In this document: piece after piece, positions 58,800-64,000 of the stretch | How positions within the stretch are numbered: position 1 is the first letter of the stretch | How the letters are laid out: every line of letters starts with the position of its first letter | NCBI GenBank assembly: GCA_020091685.1 | Contig: CM034606.1 | Span: forward strand, 16,833,695-16,897,694 | Reading direction: 5' to 3' | Length of the DNA: 64,000 nucleotides | Source of the DNA: Lutjanus erythropterus | Taxonomy: Eukaryota; Chordata; Actinopteri; Lutjaniformes; Lutjanidae | The notes under the pieces: model-generated | What the model was told of the DNA's origin: nothing | The model's database searches: none | Seen by the model: the letters and a program-made list of their open reading frames with translations, nothing else | Program-made: the position numbers and the translations under genes

Positions 58800-59292
58800 A
58801 CTCATGGCCAACAGACAATTAAATGATAGGTATGTTTAGTAATGCTATAATTTGTTAATTTATCATTACTTTCTGTAATTTAAAATAATTAGTTTATAAA
58901 TTATATGTTGAATCATAATTACATTCCGATTAAAGCAGTAAAGAGTTAATTGCTGCACACATGATAACATTTTATATCCCATATTAAATATTTTTAATGA
59001 CTACCAAATAATTTGTTAACTTTTAAGAAATCATTATAAAGGCATGGATAACATTATCAATGGTTAATAATTAGTTTGTAAAGTATCGTAAACATTTGGA
59101 TTACTATTATAAAGTTGCAGTTGACGATTACAATACCTCACGTACATAACATGATCTTTACCTTAACCTTAACAAGTGCCTCTATTTTGAAAGTGCATCT
59201 ATTAACATTCACAGTAAAATAACTGTTAACTAAAGTTTAATTAGTATCAATTTACCATTTATTAATGATGGTTATTATTAAGTGTCACCAAA
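58800..59292. repeat. AT-rich MITE-like stretch ending TAAGTGTCACC
   Basis: Dense in TTAATAATTAGTTTGTAAAG-like motifs and ending TTATTATTAAGTGTCACC, a terminus like that of GGTTACACTT-type fish MITEs. The left end is not obvious. Confidence 0.35.
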
Positions 59293-60058
59293 AGCTTCAC
59301 ATTATGGTTATGACCCACAGGCTGATGGGAAAATAAGGAAACACTGTTTTCGCTCATCATAATCTGCTGTCATTTAAAGTTAGACGACAGAGAGTGATCC
59401 GCCAACACAATCACCACAAAAACAGCCAATGACCTCAGTGGTGTGTGTGCTCGATCCACACAGCAGATCAAAGTCACGTTCTCTTATTGCTGGAGATGTA
59501 AACCTCCTGACTCAGCGGCGCTCAAATCAAAACCTGAGACAGAAAAGAAACAACAGTTTGACATTAGCGCTGGAAGAGAAACTGGAGATAAATATTTATT
59601 TGACTCTGCATTAGTGAAGCTGGCCTGAAATTCACAAATGAGAAGCCAGAGATGAACACTCATATTAGTATATACATACATATGGATACTGGTATGTGAG
59701 AGTCTGGGCTGGTGGATGCTAACTGAACATTTACATGTTGTCTTCAGCCAGCTCATTTGCATCCTGTGTGAACAGGAATCAAGACTTCTCACACCTCTTA
59801 GCCAAGTCACGCTCTGCCAATCAAAATTAAGCACATGGTAATACCTTCCCATATGTGCCACTGTTACACTTGCACTCTGAGAAACACCCAGGACATTAGC
59901 AATAATTAGCGATGGATTATTTTGCTGTATGTGTGTGAGAGGGGTCACAAGACTCTCCAGATACTATCAGTTCTACAGAGCATTTTAAGGTATTACAGCT
60001 CATAATTTTTAGTTTTCTGACTATTTAAAGCTATAATATCTTACAATCATATATTCTC
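59293..60058. other. Intergenic, nothing recognised
   Basis: A 154-residue minus-strand frame (59484-59948) and two overlapping plus-strand frames lie here. None has domain character. Confidence 0.4.
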
Positions 60059-60740
60059 ATTTCGAAGACGCTTTTATCCAACATGACATACATCTGAGAG
60101 CAGATACAACACAAGCAGGGATCTAGTCAGGAGAGAACAACATGAGTACGCGCCATGAAGCAAAGTTCAAGTCTGGCAGGATGAGGTGCCTACAGGCAGT
60201 GCCAGTGGCAATGTGCATAGAGTGCATAAAATGCATTGGATTGGGTCTTCAGTCTTCTTTTGAAAACTGAGAGGGACTCTGCCAGTTGAACACGGTTTGG
60301 TAGCTCGTTCCACCGTCAGTGAGGCGCAAACTGGAAGAGTCCAGCTAGCGACTTTGGGCCCTGTTGTGGAGGTTGAATCAGACGTCTTTCATTGGCAGAG
60401 CGTAGACTTGGATGAGGGAGTTCAGGTGGGCGGGAGCAGTTTTAGTTGCTGTTTTGTAGCCAAGTGTCAGGGTTTTGATTTGATGCGGGCAGCGACTGGG
60501 AGCCAGTGGAGCGATCTGAACAGCGGGATGACGTGCTGTTCTTGGCTGACTGAAAACCAGACATGCTGCCACATTCTGGATCATCTGTGGAGGTTTGAGC
60601 AGGCACGCTGGGAGAGTTGCAGTATTCAATGTATGATAGTACAAGAGCCTGAACCAGGAGTTTTGCTGCATGCTCAGATAGGTAGGGTCTTATCTTCCTG
60701 AGGTTGTACAGGGAAAAAACAGCACAACCAAGCAATCAAG
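60059..60740 (-). pseudogene. L2-type LINE, 3' end (reverse transcriptase C-terminus and tail)
   Basis: Minus-strand frames 60735-60442 and 60671-60378 overlap through a frameshift. The first reads LYNLRKIRPYLSEHAAKLLV then QALVLSYIEYCNS. The second reads LLKPPQMIQNVAACLVFSQP, then IKTLTLGYKTATKTAPAHLN and SLIQVY. These are well-known landmarks of the end of fish L2/Maui-type polyproteins. The 3' untranslated end reads GGATAAAAGCGTCTTCGAAA, the family's characteristic terminus, at 60080-60059. It is 5'-truncated and frameshifted, so dead. The 134-residue plus-strand frame opposite is its shadow. Confidence 0.85.
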
Positions 60741-62635
60741 GACACATGGACCTTGAAGGTTAGTCATAATCAATCACGACGCAAGTTTCAGGCAGACCTT
60801 GTAGGTGTGAGCTGGGTGGATTTTCTAGTCTTGGGGAGGTTGTGTTGAAGATGGTGTTCATTCATCCATGTCGAGATTATTGGCTAGGCATATGGAACAT
60901 TTCCAAGAATTAAGCTAAAACTAAACAACTTTAAGCAATAAAGACTACACAGAAATTAGAAACTAACTAAAACTAAACTGAACTGAAAATGAAACTCAGA
61001 GATGCATCATCTTTTAAATGTGGGAATTTTCAGTCACTGTCCTTTGGATGACATAGGGTTACAGAAATGGAGAGGTGTGAAGCGAGGCATTTTTTCCCAA
61101 GCCATTCAGCCATCCAAGAGCAAGTCAGGTGTATAACAGCCCCCTAAAGTCCATATCAAATAAAAAATGCCTTTTTAAACTCTTTTAGATCATATCAGCC
61201 GTCATATTGTGTACCTTTTTAACAACATATGCCAAGACAAAAAACAAAAAAGAGCTAAGATTCATTAGTTAGCTAGCTAGCAACAACATGGTATGCTATG
61301 ACATGTTATGACATGCCCTCTTTTCAACATTCATATCAGATTCCTCCCAATGTTATTAGCTGCCTGAATTTGGAAAGGTAACATGCAATTATGTTCATCA
61401 CTGAATCGGGCTTCATGGGGAGAGTAACAAACACGTTGCACAGCAACAACAACAACAAATACTTTGCCTATATAAGTGGATGATTGATCACAGACACTGG
61501 AACTCTTCCCTGCGGCTGCAGGACTGATAACTGTCCCAAACAGCCCAAAGGGCCCAGGTGGAGTCTCCTCACCACTTGACGTCATCTCACTTAACAAAGG
61601 CCAAACAATTTAACCCAAATTGGGCTAGATGCTCTCTAAATGCTATTGCATCTAGGTTTTAAATAATCAACTCTTTGCTAAAAGGTTTGTCATATCAAGT
61701 GAAGTGTTGAATTTACTGCTTGTTTCTGCTGCCCCCAAATGACAAAAAATCAGTTACTGCCATTTTAAATTGTGTTCAAATGTGTGTTCGGAAATATTTG
61801 ACTACATTCATCAGTCCTGCACCAGGCTGTTCCTATATAGACTTGAAAACCCAGTAAAAGTGTCATCTGACGTAAATCTGTTTTGATGTCATACAGTTCC
61901 CCACAAACACCATAATTCTTCCATAAAACTGCAGGGTTTTGAACACTGTGAAATACATATCACCACTATGTAATGATCTATATAATCTGTGTCGACTATA
62001 AGACATTGAACAGGCAGACATTACACATCCTCTCTGTCTTCCCAAAACCTTCACCATGATTCATTTCTCTTTCACAACCACATATTTCTCCTGCTCCTTC
62101 CCACGTCCATGCTTGTTCTCTCTGGACGATGCTCTGGACCTTTTGGTATTGTTATGAAAACCATCAGAGAAAAAAAAAAGAGCTTAGGAACAAAACACTT
62201 TTGTCCTGATCAGTGACATGCAAATATTTTATTCAGTTCAAAAATCAGCAGGATTGTGACCATGAAGATGCCTCATTTATAAAATGAACTTAAAATGAAA
62301 AACCTAAGTAAAAAAAACACATATAAGTAGTAATTATGAACCCTTACTTTTATGTGAAAATTACTGAATTTCTCAGGAAAGTCTAGATTTGATTGACACG
62401 GTTTTCCTGCTGGTTATGTCAGGTTATTACAGCCTGTGGTGAACTTTTCATCAGCCTTATCGACAATGTGATAGGAATAATCAATTAAGGGTGTGGAGAA
62501 TAAATAAGATGCACTCCAGGCTTTGTGTTTGGCTTTGTTTTTCAGCCCACTGTTTAGTCCACTTAATAATCCATCTCATCTGGCTTTAATTTTCACTAAC
62601 AATGCTGTGATCTCATCTTCCAAGCAGTTCATTTT
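60741..62635. other. Intergenic; possible conserved block at 62455-62635
   Basis: No gene recognised. 62455-62635 holds ATAATCAATTAAGG, TGGCTTTAATTTTCACTAAC and similar cores in non-repetitive context. It is a candidate regulatory block by appearance only. Confidence 0.3.
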
Positions 62636-62910
62636 TTCTCTGTTGAGAAAAGTTGAGAAAACTCAAAATTTCAAGGCAACTGTCTTCACTTAATTTTGGA
62701 GTTTTAAGTCTAACTCTAGAAACCCAAAGAGTTCTGAATTTCAAAAACTGTTTTCCAAATTATCATTATTTTGTTCCCTGAAAATTAAATGGCTGCAATT
62801 GACTTGCAAAGATTCAAGTTTAGAAGTAAAAGTAAATTATGCCAACAAAAGATTATAGGTCAGTTAAACCTTTTGAACTTTTTTTTTTTTTTCAAAACTT
62901 GCAGAACTTG
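62636..62910 (+). mobile_element. Foldback MITE family C, partial copy
   Basis: GAAAACTCAAAATTTCAAGG, then TTTGGAGTTTTAAGTCTAAC and, further on, AAATTATGCCAACAAAAGAT match the other family C copies. It lacks the nested insert seen in two of them. Confidence 0.6.
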
Positions 62911-64000
62911 TTTTCCTGACAAAACCCTCATCTGTGCTTCATTATGTACGGAGGAATTACTGATTGTAGGGCAGGTGCCATCAATAAGTTAAGTGAAGGT
63001 TTATGGATCACTGTATGCTCAGTATCTTTTATGAATTGAACTTAAGCACAATGAATTAAGAATACGTTCAAGTGCAAATCTGAGAACATTTTGATGAATG
63101 AGGCTGCAGGGTTGCATGGTACCAACACCTCTCAACCACCAGGTGGCTCCATGCATTTGTAAATCTGATAATTACTCCACCAGGGTGGGGTAGCATATGT
63201 GGTGTTAAAGACTGCAGTGAAGTGTAATAGTCAGTTTTATATATTCATATTCTAAGAAATATTCAAGTATTCTGCTAAAATCAAATCAGTCTCTCAGGTA
63301 TCTTTCACAGCCTCACTTGGCCTGTAGGAAGTGATTATGGGGAGATTGTCTGAGCAGAGCAACGGAGCAGGGTAATAAAGCTGCTGGTGTAATTAAGATT
63401 AGAGCTGCTTTCACTGGTTCTGACAGGCACCAGACACCCACGCCGGACTAAGAGAGGCTGGATGGGGAGGAAGGGAGTGAAAAAGTTGAGAGAGAGGCAC
63501 AGCTAATCTTTAGTCCCATGCCCGTGGGCACAGCGGAGTGAGGGGGAGAGTGGTGTGAAGCCGTGATGAGGAGGAGGAGGAGGAGGAGAGTGAGGAGGTG
63601 TAACAGCGCAGGGATGATTACAGGGTGAGAGAACATGGGAGCAGGCCAGTGAAAGTTTGGGAAGTGGGTAAGAGGTCGCAGGTCAGACTGGGTGAAGCTG
63701 AACGTTGAGAGGAGACGTGGACCAAATGAAAACATGAGACTGTATTTATACTGTAACATTAGATTTACAATCTCACTAGATGGCAATCAGTCACAATTAC
63801 TTAAACTGCTCCACCCTCTGGCATATCCTGACAATCGCCATAAAACCCATGTCCAGTAAAAGTCAGCATCGCTCCCCTCACAGTACACAGTGACTTACTA
63901 CCATAAATTGTGTTTTTATAAGGCTGTTTTTCATGTCATCGTGAGGGCCAAGCATGTCAAATAAACATAAACACACAGCCCGTTGTGGCCAGGGTGGCAA
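62911..64000. other. Intergenic to the window edge
   Basis: A (GGA)n tract lies at 63568-63588. The minus-strand 112-residue frame at 63448-63786 is a serine/leucine-rich product of this purine-rich region. The block at 63330-63440, with GTAATTAAGATTAGAGCTGC, looks non-repetitive and may be conserved. No exon was recognised. Confidence 0.35.

Noticed and set aside
59484-59948. 154-residue minus-strand frame
   Set aside because: No domain, no splice context, and overlapped by plus-strand frames; probably chance.
60297-60701. 134-residue plus-strand frame
   Set aside because: Shadow of the minus-strand L2 reverse-transcriptase remnant.
63448-63786. 112-residue minus-strand frame with LLLLLL
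   Set aside because: Product of a GGA repeat; low complexity and no homology recognised.

Overview
The window is vertebrate nuclear DNA, almost certainly from a spiny-rayed (percomorph-type) teleost fish. Three things point there: one intron-containing chemokine gene with clear teleost protein features, long AT-rich non-coding stretches with CA/GT/CT microsatellites, and a dense load of repeats typical of fish genomes (many MITE families, V-SINE, Tc1, LINE remnants). There is no bacterial, plasmid or phage organisation. Most open reading frames here are short chance frames or pieces of dead transposons.

The one gene I can support is cxcl12 (SDF-1), on the minus strand between about 17.3 and 24.9 kb. 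Four coding exons (24893-24827, 22174-22057, 20610-20527, 17369-17342) join in phase through three GT-AG introns. They give a 98-residue secreted CXC chemokine: signal peptide, KPISLVERC start of the mature protein, CYC motif and four cysteines. Reading through the exon 3 donor meets an immediate in-frame TAA. This would give a shorter 90-residue form, the same logic as mammalian CXCL12-alpha versus -beta.

Everything else looks like a gene desert. 0-17 kb (3' side of cxcl12) holds a LINE with a mutated reverse-transcriptase motif, a V-SINE nested in a MITE, a LINE nested in another MITE, and a palindromic MITE. 17-25 kb is cxcl12, with a SINE in intron 3 and an ATTA-rich possible enhancer block in intron 1. 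25-45 kb holds a decayed Tc1 copy, a second palindromic MITE, nested foldback elements, a TIR element and a fish repeat carrying a perfect ERE-type palindrome. 45-64 kb holds a TTAA-flanked MITE with an internal duplication, a MITE abutting a SINE, a Russian-doll foldback complex, a LINE fragment and an L2-type LINE 3' end.

No second protein-coding gene, tRNA, rRNA, CRISPR array or endogenous virus was recognised. Repeat families are assigned from recalled teleost repeat patterns and from copies seen inside this window. Family names are therefore approximate and boundaries are good to roughly 10-30 bases unless a duplication or terminal repeat is cited. Blocks called possible conserved non-coding elements are impressions from base composition and motif content, not from alignment.
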